NCBI GenBank assembly: GCA_030272155.1
Contig: CP126195.1
Location: forward strand, 5,997,001-6,061,000
Reading direction: 5' to 3'
From: Tetradesmus obliquus
Lineage: Eukaryota; Chlorophyta; Chlorophyceae; Sphaeropleales; Scenedesmaceae
DNA length: 64,000 bases
Each line of letters opens with the position of its first letter. Positions within the stretch are counted from its first letter, which is position 1. Positions 10,432-22,330 of this stretch are shown here, one piece after another. Below the pieces are notes generated by a model. It saw only the letters and a list, made by a program, of their open reading frames with translations. It did no database searches and was not told the DNA's origin. The translations under genes were made by a program, and so were the position numbers.

Positions 10432-13400
10432 GCTGCTGCTGCTGCTGCTGCTGCTGCCAGGTTCCTGGGCTACCTGTGGAACCCGCTGTCCTGGGCCATG
10501 GAGGTGGCTGCAGTGCTGGCCATCATCCTGCTGGACTACGCGGACTTTGCGCTGGTGAGGGCGCTGCTTGCATCGCGCTTGTGTTACACAACCACATGTA
10601 GCTGCTGCCTCTTGGAATAGGTATGCTTGTGACCCAGACCTTCATCAGTGTCAGTTCACCACTTCAACCACTGGTAAGGGCGCTTTCCGTTTTTCACTAG
10701 AGATACCGACCTTCATTGCTGGTGACACTGGGCCTGTCTTCCTCAGAAGGCATCACCCAAAACAAGAATGTAGAACAGTGGTGAGACGTAGGCACTCCTG
10801 CAGCCGTTGCAGCGCTGCAGCAGTGCGCCGCTGCTAACGCTATGCTCGGGTGCTCACCAGGCTGTTGGCAAGAAAACAGCAGCAGCTGCACAGTAGTAGG
10901 TAGAATGAGTTCCCACGATTGAACCTCTCAGGACCATACCAGGCCTGTCCTTGTCCTTCTCTTACTTGCGCGTGGAAGAGCATAGGCTCAATCCGGCTTG
11001 CCTGCTTCTGATGCGTAGGACTTGTAACTTGTAACTAGCAGCTGCGCAGACCGCCAGGGCCCGAACTCGGCAGGCAGCAGCATGGTGCTGTCTCACAATT
11101 GCTCAGCAGAACAGTGCGTAGCCCAGCCTTTCAGTTGGCAAGCTGCAGCACTGTGATGATGTAGGAAGTGAGTTGCCGAGTGTTGCTTCTGCTGCTGCCG
11201 CTGCTGCTGCTGTTTCCCTGCCAGATTGTTGCGCTGCTGCTGCTCAACGCCACCATCTCCTTTGTGGAGGCGTCCAATGCTGACAAGGCCATCAAGGCGC
11301 TGGCAGGCGCGCTGGCACCAAAGTGCAGGGTGAGCTGCTGCTGCTGCCGCCGCTGCTGCTGCTGCCAGCATGAGTGACACCTTCAACATGTACTGAGCAG
11401 CGGTGGTTTTGGAATCGAAGCTGGTGCAGTAGCGCAGGATTTGAGCTTCTACATGGCAGCTGCCTTCACTGCTGCATTCGCACGTCACTCAGCAGCAGCT
11501 GCTGCAAGGAAGCAAGCGTCGACATGCCTGTGTCTGGGCGTATGCTTCTGCCACCAGCCTGCCGCTGCCTGTTTCTGACCGCCGCAGGCGCTGCGTGGCG
11601 GTCAGGTGCGGGCCATGGACGCGTCCGACATCGTGCCTGGTGACGTGCTGTTGGTGCGGCTGGGCGACATCGTGCCCGCTGACATAAAGATCTTGGGCGA
11701 GGAGGAGGAGGAGGGTGCGGAAGAGGCGGCAGCACCCATGCAGGTGAGACGCCGCATACAGATACAATCGTTACATGTGGGTTCTACCACCAGCTTATAC
11801 AGATCCTGGGCGAGGAGGAGGAAGAGGCAGCGCCCATGCAGGTGATATACCCAGGAGAGCAGCGTCGGCAGCACCAGTTGGGTTGACGTAAACAATGTGC
11901 AATCCTGTTAAGAAACACAGCATACGGCTTGTGGGCGCAGCAGCTGAAACCTGGGACGACGTTGCAAGCTCTGTTTTTTCACACCTGTGGTTGCTGCCAC
12001 ATTCATGCCGGGTGCTTTTTGTGGTGATCGAAGTTGCAACACTTTATTATGCGCATGCTGCTGTTGTTGCCGGCCGCGGATCGACCAGGCCGCGCTGACA
12101 GGGGAGCGCCTGCCGGTCAACAAGCATACAGCTTGACTACAGCAGCTGAAACGCTAGGGATGACGTGGCAGGCATAGATTTTTGTATTTGATGTGATTGC
12201 TGCTGCATGCCTGCAGGGTGGATTTTGCAAGCGATTCTAAATTTGAACACTGTTGTTTTACCCCTGCTGCTGCTGCTGTGTGCTGCTGCAGATCGACCAA
12301 GCCGCGCTGACCGGGGAGAGCCTGCCGGTGAAGAAGTTCCCTGGGGACGTGGCCTTCAGCGGCAGCACCGTCAAGCAGGGCGAGCGCCACGCACTGGTCT
12401 ACGCCACAGGTGACAAGCGCAGGGCAACTCACACCACCGCCTTTTTTTCGCCACCGCCTTCAGGACCTTGTAGCAGTAGTTGAGCTGTGTCATATACATG
12501 TGCACTTCAGCCCTGTCTGTTGTCACCTGCATCACTGCCCTCGCCTGCTGCTGTCTGGTTCCAGGTGTGAACACCTTCTTTGGGCGCGCTGCTGCCCTCA
12601 TCGGGTCAACCAACAACGTGGCAAACATCCAAAAGGTGAGAGGTGCTCAATCATTCCTTGCGAATTTTCATTTTTTGCAGTACACCATACATGATGCGGC
12701 TGTCGTTGTGGGGGAGCAGATGTTGTGTCCTATGTACAAATCCTCACTCCGCGCAGTGCGTGCTGCTGACACAAAGCAAGTGAATACATTGAGACAGCCT
12801 TCACAACGGTTGATCAGCAGGTCAACTATAGATCATAATTTCTCAATAGCATTGTCTGTTCACATTGGTCTTGCAGACTGCTGCACTTCTGCACCTATCT
12901 GCTAGCCGCAGCTGCTCCAAGATTCATACGCTTCTCCCTGCTGCTGCAGGTGATGACCAAGATTGGGGCAGCCTGCTTGATCACTATTGGGCTGTGGATC
13001 GTGGTGGAGCTGGCGGTGCAGTTTGGCGGCTACGGGCACAGCTGTTCCATTGGGGCAGGTGGGCACGGCAGCATGATGCTAGTCATGTGGCAGTGTACAA
13101 TGCATGCAATGCAGATTGTTTTGGTGCAAGCTGGCGGCTACGGCTGCTCCATCGGGGCAGGTGGGCAGGGCTGCATGATACAAGTCATGTGGCGGGGTAC
13201 AGCACCTGCAGGGTGCAGTGCATGCAGGGTAGAGCGCATGCAAGGCACAGTGCATGCAGTACGGACCCTGCCGCTCAAGCCCGCTGGTTGAAGCTTGTAC
13301 TTCTGTGTTGTCGCCCGACTGATCATATATCTCTACCGAAATGCGGCTGTATGAATGCAGGTCGCTGCCCCACACTGACCAACCTGCTGGTCATCATTGT

Positions 13401-14969
13401 GGGCGGCATCCCCATCGCCATGCCCACCGTGCTGAGCGTGACGCTGGCCCTGGGAGCGGCACAGCTGGCAAAGCACGGCGCCATTGTGGCCCGCATGAGT
13501 GCCGTTGAGGAGATGGCCGGCATGGATGTGCTGTGCAGCGACAAGACAGGCACGCTCACACTCAACAAGCTCAGCATCGATCTGGCCGCAGCACATCCGA
13601 TGGGAGGTGAGTGAGGGTGGCTGTGGTTGCAGTGCGGTTGCAGTAGGACGGCATGCATGCAGTGTGTGGATGCACATGCTTGCAGTGCGTTGGAGCGGCC
13701 ACGCTAAACAAGTTGAGCATTTATATCTTTACAATATCACAGCACGCCACCCCATGGGAGGTGGGTGAGCGCGGTTGTGGGTGTGTTTGCGGTATGACTG
13801 CATGCGTGCATGCATGCAGTGGTGTCCCTACGTTGAACAAGCGCAGCATAGATCTTACTGCAAGCCACAGTATTGCAAGCAGTCCTGTCCTGACATCACC
13901 CGCCACTGTACGCTCTATGGCCTGGCTGCAGGAGTGGACGTGAACGGCCTGATCAAGTACGCCGCACTCTCAGCTGACATAGTCGGCGAGGAGGCGATCG
14001 ACCTGGTGCTGCACAACACCTACTGCGACAAGGACCGCCTGTGGGCGCCAGCCGGGCTCTACACGCGGCTGCGGTGTGTGCCCTTCAACCCCACTGACAA
14101 GTTCACGCTGGCAGTTGTGAGGGATGATGCAACAGGGCGAGTGGTGCGGCTCATGAAGGGCGCACCACAGGTGGGTGTGGTGGTATGGTTGCGACACCGT
14201 ATGATGCTTTGCAGGTAGCAACTGGCGTGTGCTGCCCTTTCCAGCACTGCTGCTGGCAGGACTTGCTGCAGAAGCGCGCAGTGGCGCACGCGCAGCTAGA
14301 GCACCTACAGGGGCTAACGGGCGCTATGTTGCGCCTTGTGATCCACTTCCCTGCCTTCGTGCTGCTGGTGCTGCAGGTGGTCCTGAAGCGTGCACACAAC
14401 TACGAGGCCATCCACAAAGAGGTTGAACAGAAGATCAGGGACTATGCCTCACGCGGCTACAGGGCGCTGGGCTTTGGCCTAGCTGAGGGGCCTGGCGGGC
14501 CTGATGCGCCCGGCACGCAGTGGCAGTTCCTGGGGCTGCTGCCGCTGTTCGACCCACCGAGGTGAGTGCTGCTGCTGCTGCTGCTGCTGCTGCTGGCTCC
14601 TTGCTGCTGTTGGTTCTGTGAGTTTGGCGGTGCAAGTCCCTCGAATGCTGCAGCATGTGACACCATGACAACAGCACTGTAGGCTGCCCCTGTGGGTTAT
14701 TGGCAGAAAATATGCGACCCGCCAAGGTGAGTACTGCTGCTGCTACTCTACTCATCACCGCCGCTGCTGGAGCTGTGCCGTGGAGCTGACGTCAGCAGAC
14801 GTCACAGCCAGCATGCAGATATGGCGCTATGCATCGCTGGTTCAGTCCATTGCTTTCCCTTCCTTACTGTTGGATTGGAAACTCACCATGCAATATATTG
14901 CGGCTATATAGCCGCTTGAGGTGCTGTTGGAGCTCCTGATGGTGCCTATAGAAATTAGAGTGCTTGCGG

Positions 14970-15017
<48 letters not shown>

Positions 15018-17283
15018 AGGCACGACACCGCGGAGACCATTGAGCGCTGCCACGCGCAGGGCATCGCGGTGAAGATGGTGACTGGCGACCAGGCGCTGAT
15101 CGGCGTGGAGACTGCACGCCAGCTGGGCATGGGCACCAACATACACAAGATAGAGGTGCTGCTGCAGGTGGGGCCAGGATGTGCATTGTCAGTTGTTTTG
15201 GCGGTTCTGTGGAAGGTGCAGGTGGTGCCACAAGTTGGGTGGGATTCACAGCATTCGTTGTTGTTTGGTGTTCTACAAGATAGAGGTGCTGCTGCAGGTG
15301 GGGTGGCATGTGCACTGTGGGTGTTTGGGCGGTTCTGTACAAGATAGAGGTGTTGCTGCAGGTGGAGCGGCATCTGCAATGTGGGTGTTTGGCCGGTGCT
15401 GTACAAATGTGCTGCAGGTGAGGCGCGATGTACAGTGAGTGTTCTGCTGCATGCTGCAAAGAGGTCTGATGCCCGACCTGACTTTGTGTGCTGCTGCTGC
15501 AGGCCAAGGCCGGGGGCGGGCTGGTTGATGGCCATGCCGATGTGGGTCAGCTGTTGCAGGGCACTGACTGTTTGTATGAGCAGGCTGCACCTGCATTGTT
15601 CTGCTGCTGCAGGCCAAGGCCGGGAGCGGGCTGGTTGATGGCCATGCTGATGTGGGTCAGCTGGTGGAGGCGGCAGACGGCTTTGCTGAGGTCTTCCCTG
15701 AGCACAAGTTTGAGATCGTGGCCATGCTGCAGGTGAGCGGATGCAGCAGAATAGCGGTTGCGTATCTGTTGCAGCACAGCGCAAGGTGTAGTTAGTGATT
15801 AAGATGTAGCAGCTAAATCCACATGCGCCATGTGCGTCGCTTACGACTTCCTGCGCTCCAGGTGGTGCAGATAACTGGCAGCCATGGTGTGGTTATGAAT
15901 GGGATAACAGCCTGTGTTGTGCGCTGCTGCCTCTGGCACCTCAAATGCAGGCGCGCGACTACATGGTGGGCATGACATTATGCATAGATCTGAGCAGAAC
16001 ACGATGTATTGCCTGTGCGCTGCAACCTCTGCCTCCACACATTTCGCAGGCGCGCAACCACATGGTGGGCATGACGGGTGACGGCGGTTGGATTTTGATC
16101 CATTGCTCAAAGCCTGTGCTGTGTGCTGCTGCCCCTGCTGCCTCATCCCCCCTCATGACTAGGGTCGCGACCACATGGTGGGCATGACGGGTGACGGCGT
16201 GAACGACGCGCCCGCGCTGAAGAAGGCGGACGTGGGCATCGCGGTGCATGGCGCCACAGAGGCGGCCCGCGGCGCAGCAGACATCGTGCTGGTGAGAGGG
16301 TGTGGCAGGCGCACAGCCGATATGCGGGGGGCAATTTACCAGGAAGCATGCTGTGATGACTCAATTGTCTGGGATAAAACAGTGTCTGCCGTAGTAGCCA
16401 GGGGATGCTTACCAGGAGCCTTTGACACATTGACCTGCCTCCGCTGTTGGCTATGGTTGAACATACTGAGTTGTGCAAGCGTTCTAACACCGCTGCCTGC
16501 ACTTGGCCTTTCCCCCGCAGACAAAGCTGGGGCTGTCGGTGATTTGGAGGCGGCAATCGTCAGACTGAGCTACCTGTTTCTGCACAACTCCACGCGCTTG
16601 TCATTGCTGCCTGCGCTTACTTCCCCACGCAGATGGAGCCTGGGCTTTCTGTGATTGTGGAGGCGGTGATTGGCGCGCGCTGCATCTTCCCGGCATCATT
16701 GTGCCCTGTTACTGCTGCCTGCACATCCTGCTGCAGACGGAGCCCGGGCTGTCCGTCATTGTGGAGGCGGTGATTGGGGCGCGCTGCATCTTCCAGCGCA
16801 TGACCACCTACGCCAAGTACACCGTGGCCATGACCTTCCGGGTGTGCTTCACCTTTGGCATCCTGACCATCGCCTACAACTGGTGAGGCGCTTGTGTACA
16901 GGCTGGCAGCACTACAAAGGCCGTCCTGCCTGCTTTGCTAGCGCTGTGTTAGGCCTGCTTGTTTCGAGAGAGGATAGTTACATGTGGATCCTGGCACCAT
17001 CTAAGATGGTATGAGCCACAACTTTGCTGACCAACGCCTACAACTGGTGAGACTGTAATACATACCAAGTATGAGAACAGGATGTGCTGGCTTGGGTGAA
17101 TGTATTGGGGCACAGCTGCTTTACCGGGCATCCTCGCCATCGCCTACTACTGGTGTGTTACCCAAATGCAGCTGCGAAAAGGCACTGGGTGAGCTTACAT
17201 GCATTGACAGTACAGGGTGTGGTGACATGCAAGACATCACTTGTGCAGAATGTCGTGTAAGCTGGATCTCACCAGGGCACCCT

Positions 17284-17328
<45 letters not shown>

Positions 17329-18187
17329 ACCCTCCCTCCCCCAGGTACTTCCCCACCATCCTCATCGTGCTGCTGGCTGTCTTCAACGACGGAGCCATGA
17401 TCGCACTGTCCAAGGTAGGCACAAGCTTGCACAGCTTGAAGATGTCATGCGCGCTGCACTGAAAGCAGATGCCCCAGCCCGTTCACACATGAAATGACAC
17501 TCCTGAAAGAAAAGTAATGGTTTGCTCACGTGTGCATGTTCCCTCTCTGATGCTGTGATGCGCCCCTTTTCAGCCAACCTATAAACCTGCAGCTTCTGCG
17601 CTGAAGTTTGCCGGCATGTTTCACTTAGAAATCAGGGATGCTGCACTCTTATGCAACAGAACCATGTAAGCGCAGTCCCTTACGATCAAATGCTCGTTTA
17701 CTTGCATCCATCGGCTGTTGGAGTGTCTGCCGGGCAAGTCACCACTGTGGTTGGTTGTCAAAACATTGTACCGGCTGCTCTGCAGGACCGCGTGACTCCC
17801 AGCCCCACCCCCAACAGCTGGCGGCTGCGTGACATCTTCATAGTGGGCATTGTGTACGGCCTGTACCTCACACTCAGCACATGGGTGCTGTACCACGTGA
17901 GTGCGGGTGGCTGCAGCAGCAGCAGCAGCAGCAGCAGGAGCAGGAGCAGCAGCCGCATACATGCTGATTGTGTGCAATGCTCTGTACATGCCTTGTCGTT
18001 TGTCGCGCTTGCGCCTGCCTGCCTGCCTGCCAAATTTCAGCACGCCACAGGCCCGGGTTTATGCATTCGGCTACATGATTACTGGCTGCTGCAAACCACA
18101 TGCTGTTTACTGTGGCTGTTGCTGCCGCAGTTCCACTTCAACAGCTTGCTGCCAAGACAACTCAGACTTACCACACGCGATGTTTGT

Positions 18188-18247
<60 letters not shown>

Positions 18248-20294
18248 CGCCGTCCCTGGCCCACCTGCTGCAAATCCACCTCAACAGCTTGCTGCCAAGA
18301 CAAGCTTCTTCGAGAATGCAATCGGCATGTTCTCCCTCAACGACACAGATGCAGAGCTCATCCCATTCTGCAGCCGCCTGCTGGCCTCCCGAGGCATCAC
18401 CGACCCCTCAGCTGCCGCCGCCAGCCTGACTGACCTGCTGGGCCCCCAGTACGCTGCTGTGGGCGGCAGTGCCATGGAGCAGTGCCTGGTGGAGCAGCGC
18501 TACGTGAGGGGCGCGCAGCTGCGCACACTCGTCTACGCCCAGGTGGGTGTGAAGGGGGCGGGGGCATGTGTTCTACTTCCAAGTGGGTGTGATATGTTGA
18601 GGAAACACTCGTCATCTGCTTGGTGGGGCAGCGCTACATGAGGGGCGCGCAGCTGCGCACACTCATCTACGCCCAGGTGGGTATCAGGGCGGCAAAGGCA
18701 AAGATTTGATGCATTTGCCCCTGCGGTTCTGTTGTGTGCTGTGCTGCGCACGCCCCGCCACTTGGACAAAATTACGTGTCAACACAACAGGCTGAATCTG
18801 ATGAACATTGCGACTCAGCCAGCCATCACTTGCGTTCAAAGAAGTTAGGAGTGGCTCCAAGCATCTGAACCCTTCCTGTAACGTCTTGCAAGCCTTGCTG
18901 CGGTGCGAGTCTGTCTGCTGCTGCTGATTATGATGTGCCTTTGCTGCGCCGCAGGTGTCCATCAGCGGCCAGGCGCTGGTGTTTGTGGTACGCAGCGCCC
19001 GCCACTCATTCACCACACTGGCGGGCGGGCTCACCTACCTGGCCTTCTTCGGGGCACAGGTGGGCCGGGGAGTTTGCTTTGGCAAAGTGTTCGTGTAAAT
19101 GTAAAGTTAGGTGACGTAAGAGTATCAGGCACTTGCATGGCCTGTTTTGGGGCGCAGATGAAGCGTTGGTTCCCTCCAGCACAGTAGTACTCAACCTATA
19201 TGTAATGCAATGCATCAAGGGTAGCAGGCACGCATACGTGCCAGGTATGTACCTCGCCTGGTTCAGGGCGCAGGTGGGCTGGTGGTTGTTTTTGACCAAG
19301 CAATGTGATCACAGGATCGCGTGTGTTCCTTCAGCACAGTAGCACTCAATCGCATGCACATGCACGCTGCCACCACACAGGCCGCATCCACGCTAATTGC
19401 CGCGCTGGGCTTTGGCGGCTATGCGCCACCCCCAGCCGCCGAATCCCTGCAGCCCTGCTCGCCCTGTGCGCCAGCAACCTTTTCTTTGTGCAGGCAGGCT
19501 GCATCCCCCCTTGTCTCTACGCTGGCTTGGAGGATTTGCAGTTTGCAAACAAGCATCACAGCCATCAGCTATTTTACCCTCAGGTTTTGTCTTCTTCTTC
19601 TTCTTCTGCTCCCGCAAACCTGCACACAGGCTGCATCCACGCTTATTGCTGCGTTAGGCTTTGGTGGTTACGCGCCACCCCCAGCAGCCGAATCCCTGCA
19701 GCCCTGCTCGCTGTGCGCCACCAGCCTCGGCCACCATCCTGCCTTTTGGCCCAGCGGGCGTGTGCCCATTGCTGGCACTGAGGGCCGATTCATCGCAAGC
19801 GTTATTGGCTGCACCTACTATGTGGTGGTGGCCTGGATTTGGTAAGTGGCGGTGCACTTTTGGTGACCTGATGGAGAACGGAATGGCTGCATCTGAAACA
19901 TTTGCATGTAATCAGCCGGCCATGGAATTTGGTAAGCATAATGTGCCGCATGTTACGTGTGCGCCACCAGCTTCGGCTATCAGCCCCACTTTCTGGCCCA
20001 GCGGGAGCGTGCCGACTGCTGGCACTGAGATAGATAGATAGGGGGGGTTACATGGTGTGTTCATGCGGCATACGCCATCACAGACACCTGGTAAAATAGG
20101 AAGCTGCAAGCAGCTCAGCTCGGGCTGGCACTGAGGGCCGCTTCATTGCCAGCATGATCCGCTGCACTTATCGACTCGTAGTGGCACGGATCTGGTGAGC
20201 GGCGGGGCAGCGGCTGTTGTCTGTTTGAACTATAGTGCTGTGAATACGTATGTGCGGTGACTATACTGAGTCGCCAGAGTCTCGTATGTTGATT

Positions 20295-20343
<49 letters not shown>

Positions 20344-20748
20344 GCTGCAGGTCGCTCATCTGGTACGTGGCGCTGGACCCTCTCAAGTGGCTGCTGATCT
20401 GGGCCCTCAACGAGGACGGCGTACGCAGCAGGGCCAGCTGGAAGCGCTTCGTGCGTAGGCGGGCCAGGGACCCAGTCAAGACGGGTGAGGCGCAGCGCTG
20501 ACCGGACAAAGATGGCAGAAATGTCCCCTGTTTGTCACTGGCTTGCATACGCAAATGTATGCTTATGTCTGCTTCCTGTGCTGCAGGTGCGTGCAGCCAT
20601 AATGCATGGAATGTGCATGTGTTGTGGGTCGTGGTGCTGCCGCTGCGGACACTATGTTGTACTTGCGTCCTGTGCTACATGCATGCGCATGCAGTGGACA
20701 TGCTTGGGGTGTATGTGTACACTCCTGTTTGACTGGTGTTGCTGCTGC

Positions 20749-20786
<38 letters not shown>

Positions 20787-21474
20787 GCGAGGAGGCTCAG
20801 GTCACGCTGGGCCCTGCTGCCGCCACCTACCTCAACCCCATGGGCCGCGCGTCACTGCAGCGGCCAAGTGCAGCCATGCTGGCACGCGCTTCAGTCATTC
20901 CGGTGAGCGCTCACCACTGCTGCCAGCGACCTTTTGTAATGAGGGTAGCAACCTACGGTCCTGGCACTCTTCGTTGAACGGGAATGAGCCACAGAGATGT
21001 CAGACACACGGTTCGCAACGCAGCGCAACACTGGGAGCATCTTATCCGCGTCATCTGTGATATCACAATACAATCATGATGACAGCAATGATCTGACCAC
21101 ACATCCTTCCTTCGCTCCAAATGGGTTCGGTACCGTTCTTGAGCTGTGGCGTTGCTGATGTCTCTCAATGATCTGTTATGTGACTGTATGTATCTGCTAT
21201 TCCAAAACCTTTACTCTTGCAGGTGGAGGTGGATGCAGTCAACGGCCTGCGCCGCGTGTCGGGCACCATGGCACGCCGCGGCAGCCTGGAGGTCGCCAGC
21301 CACCTTGCTGCATTGAAAAGCAGTCAGAGCCTCATCCCTTCCAGCAGCCCCTTCGGCCGGCGCAGCGTGCAGCGGCCTGCTGCAGGTGGCGCTGCAATGC
21401 AGCAGAGGCGGGGTGGCGGCGGCGCGGCGGCGAGGCACAGCAGCCTGCCTACACAGCTGCCACACGTAAAGTAG
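8756..21474 (+). CDS. P-type (P3A) plasma-membrane H+-ATPase
   Basis: Electrogenic proton pump that uses ATP to export H+ and energise the plasma membrane. Twenty-four exons join in phase to 1131 aa: 8756-8768, 9545-9708, 9961-10058, 10461-10554, 11225-11329, 11588-11743, 12292-12409, 12565-12635, 12950-13058, 13361-13606, 13932-14170, 14377-14561, 15020-15167, 15613-15732, 16163-16291, 16737-16882, 17345-17414, 17786-17896, 18288-18542, 18955-19059, 19630-19841, 20351-20484, 20787-20902, 21223-21474. Visible motifs are TGES (about residue 217, actuator), PIAMP in M4, DKTGTLT (phospho-Asp about 370), KGAP (about 467), TGDQ (about 554), and TGDGVNDAP (about 631). The six C-terminal membrane segments follow. 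The 13-nt first exon is the weakest call. Compared with plant pumps it has an acidic Glu-rich insert just before TGES, a long extracellular loop in exon 19 and a Ser/Arg-rich tail without the plant penultimate-Thr motif. Most introns contain exon-edge echoes. Confidence 0.95.
9130..9360 (+). repeat. Two echoes of ATPase exon 2 acceptor edge
   Basis: Copies near 9130-9215 and 9290-9360 repeat the CTGCCTGCAG acceptor and the first 60-80 nt of exon 2 (genuine copy 9545-9708). The third copy is the only one followed by the complete exon and a donor in phase. A copy of dispersed repeat A sits between the last echo and the real exon. Confidence 0.85.
9365..9488 (+). repeat. Dispersed repeat family A, copy 2
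   Basis: Same ordered blocks as at 1468-1600: GAGGATAGTTACATGTGG, TCCTGGCACCAT, CAACAGGTTGAACAC, CAGACCAGAAA and AAACACAATGCACACC. It lies in ATPase intron 1, opposite in orientation to copy 1. Confidence 0.8.
10399..10457 (+). repeat. (CTG)n abutting a 3' splice site
   Basis: CTG tract with one CCG interruption, ending three bases before the acceptor of ATPase exon 4. Similar sense-strand CTG tracts occupy 14970-15018, 17284-17330, 18190-18245, 20298-20344 and 20740-20783, each just upstream of an exon of the same gene. Confidence 0.9.
11794..12128 (+). repeat. Echoes of ATPase exons 6 and 7
   Basis: 11794-11842 repeats the end of exon 6 (ATCCTGGGCGAGGAGGAG through CCCATGCAG and a GTGA donor). 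About 12081-12128 repeats the start of exon 7 but encodes TGER instead of the catalytic-loop TGES and lacks a usable AG acceptor. This shows that it is a decaying copy and that 12292-12409 is the real exon. Confidence 0.85.
13125..13165 (+). repeat. Echo of ATPase exon 9 donor edge
   Basis: Repeats the GGCGGCTACGG...TCCATCGGGGCAG stretch plus a GTGGG donor, 107 bp downstream of the genuine exon end at 13058. Confidence 0.8.
13683..13865 (+). repeat. Two echoes of ATPase exon 10 donor edge
   Basis: Copies at about 13683-13770 and 13815-13860 repeat the region around TLNKLSID after the phosphorylation site. The first also keeps the CCCATGGGAG donor edge. Neither is in a frame that could replace the real exon end at 13606. 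Confidence 0.8.
15277..15425 (+). repeat. Three echoes of ATPase exon 13 donor edge
   Basis: ACAAGATAGAGGTGCTGCTGC plus a GCAGGTGG donor recurs near 15277 and 15339, and in shortened form near 15400, after the genuine exon end at 15167. The flanking intron text is also partly repeated. Confidence 0.85.
15500..15570 (+). repeat. Echo of ATPase exon 14 acceptor edge
   Basis: CTGCTGCAGGCCAAGGCCGG followed by about 50 nt of exon-like sequence, 111 bp upstream of the real exon at 15613. Confidence 0.85.
15945..16090 (+). repeat. Two echoes of ATPase exon 15 acceptor edge
   Basis: Copies near 15948-15975 and 16047-16085 repeat the HMVGMTGDG-coding start of the hinge-motif exon. The genuine exon is 16163-16291, with TGDGVNDAP complete. 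Confidence 0.85.
16516..17156 (+). repeat. Echoes on both sides of ATPase exon 16
   Basis: Acceptor-edge copies start near 16521 and 16632, and the genuine exon is 16737-16882. Donor-edge copies encoding a TIAYNW-like end lie near 17025-17050 and 17130-17156. A truncated repeat family A copy sits between them. Confidence 0.85.
16965..17025 (+). repeat. Dispersed repeat family A, truncated copy 3
   Basis: GAGGATAGTTACATGTGG, then ATCCTGGCACCATCT and ATGGTATGAGCCACAAC, after which the match stops. Located in ATPase intron 16. Confidence 0.75.
18128..18165 (+). repeat. Echo of ATPase exon 19 acceptor edge
   Basis: TCAACAGCTTGCTGCCAAGAC recurs here upstream of the (CTG)n tract, and the genuine acceptor region is at 18281-18301. 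A donor-edge echo of the same exon lies at about 18620-18678 (CTACGCCCAGGTGGGT). Confidence 0.8.
19137..20195 (+). repeat. Echoes of ATPase exons 20 and 21
   Basis: Exon 20 donor-edge echoes lie near 19137-19160 and 19257-19276. A long acceptor-side echo of exon 21 spans about 19375-19490. Donor-side echoes of exon 21 lie near 19963-20030 and 20121-20195. The genuine exon 21 is 19630-19841. It is the only copy that is open throughout and ends in a donor with the right phase. Confidence 0.8.
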
Positions 21475-22330
21475 TCTCATGGAGAGCCATGGGGTCATGC
21501 GCCTGGCTCATGTGTTGAGCTGTGGCACGGGGCAATGAAACGCTTGTGCCGGTGCCTGCCACCTTGCTGCATTGAAGAGCAGTCGGAGCCTCATCCCTTC
21601 CGGCAGCCCCTTTGGCCGGCGCAGCGTGCAGCGGCCTGCTGCAGGTGGTGCTGCGGTGCAGCAGAGGCGGGGTGGCGGCGGCGCGGCGGCGAGGCACAGC
21701 AGCCTGCCTACACAGCTGCCACACGTAAAGTAGTCTCATGGAGAGCCATGGGGTCATGCGCCTGGCTCATGTGTTGAGCTGTGGCACGGGGCAATGAAAC
21801 GCTTGTGCCGGTGCCTGCCACCTTGCTGCATTGAAGAGCAGTCGGAGCCTCATCCCTTCCGGCAGCCCCTTTGGCCGGCGCAGCGTGCAGAGGCTTGCTG
21901 CAGGTGGTGCTGCGGTGCAGCAGAGGGCAGGTTGTGGCGCAGCCGCCAGGCACAGCAGCCTGCCTACAGAGCTGCCAAGCCCAAAGTAAACTTATCTGGC
22001 CCTGTGTAACGTGACGGGGTCTATAGGCCGGAATCGAGGCTCAGAGGCATGGCCTTTTGGGGTATCGTTACACCCTGGCAGCATGCGCATCATGGTGCGT
22101 GTATTTGGCTGTGGCCTGGTGGCTTCGACAAGCCGCGGCAGCGAGCCACCTCGCTGCGCTGCGCAGCAGTCAGAGCCTCATCCCAGCCATTGGCAGCAGC
22201 CCCTTCGGCCGGCGCAGCGTGCAGCGCCCCACAGGTGGGGTGGCTACAGCGCAACAGAGGGCGGGCGGGGGGTGTCTGCGGCAAGGCATAGCAGCCTGCC
22301 GGCAGACCTGCCAAGCCCATCGTAGCAGAG
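21464..22330 (+). repeat. Tandem copies of ATPase terminal exon, about 257-bp period
   Basis: After the stop at 21474 the last-exon sequence recurs downstream. The string CACGTAAAGTAGTCTCATGG occurs at 21464 and again 257 bp later at 21721. A third copy begins near 21820, and a more diverged fourth copy spans about 22130-22330. Copies 2-4 are not needed for the protein and would lie in the 3' untranslated or downstream region. Confidence 0.85.
22005..22009 (+). promoter_or_regulatory. Possible TGTAA polyadenylation signal
   Basis: TGTAA is the usual polyadenylation signal in chlorophycean algae. This one lies about 530 bp after the ATPase stop, beyond the tandem last-exon copies. Assignment to this gene is inference. 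Confidence 0.3.

Noticed and set aside
12057-12130. Alternative TGES exon for the H+-ATPase
   Set aside because: It encodes TGER, lacks an AG acceptor and has no donor in phase, so it is treated as a decayed copy.
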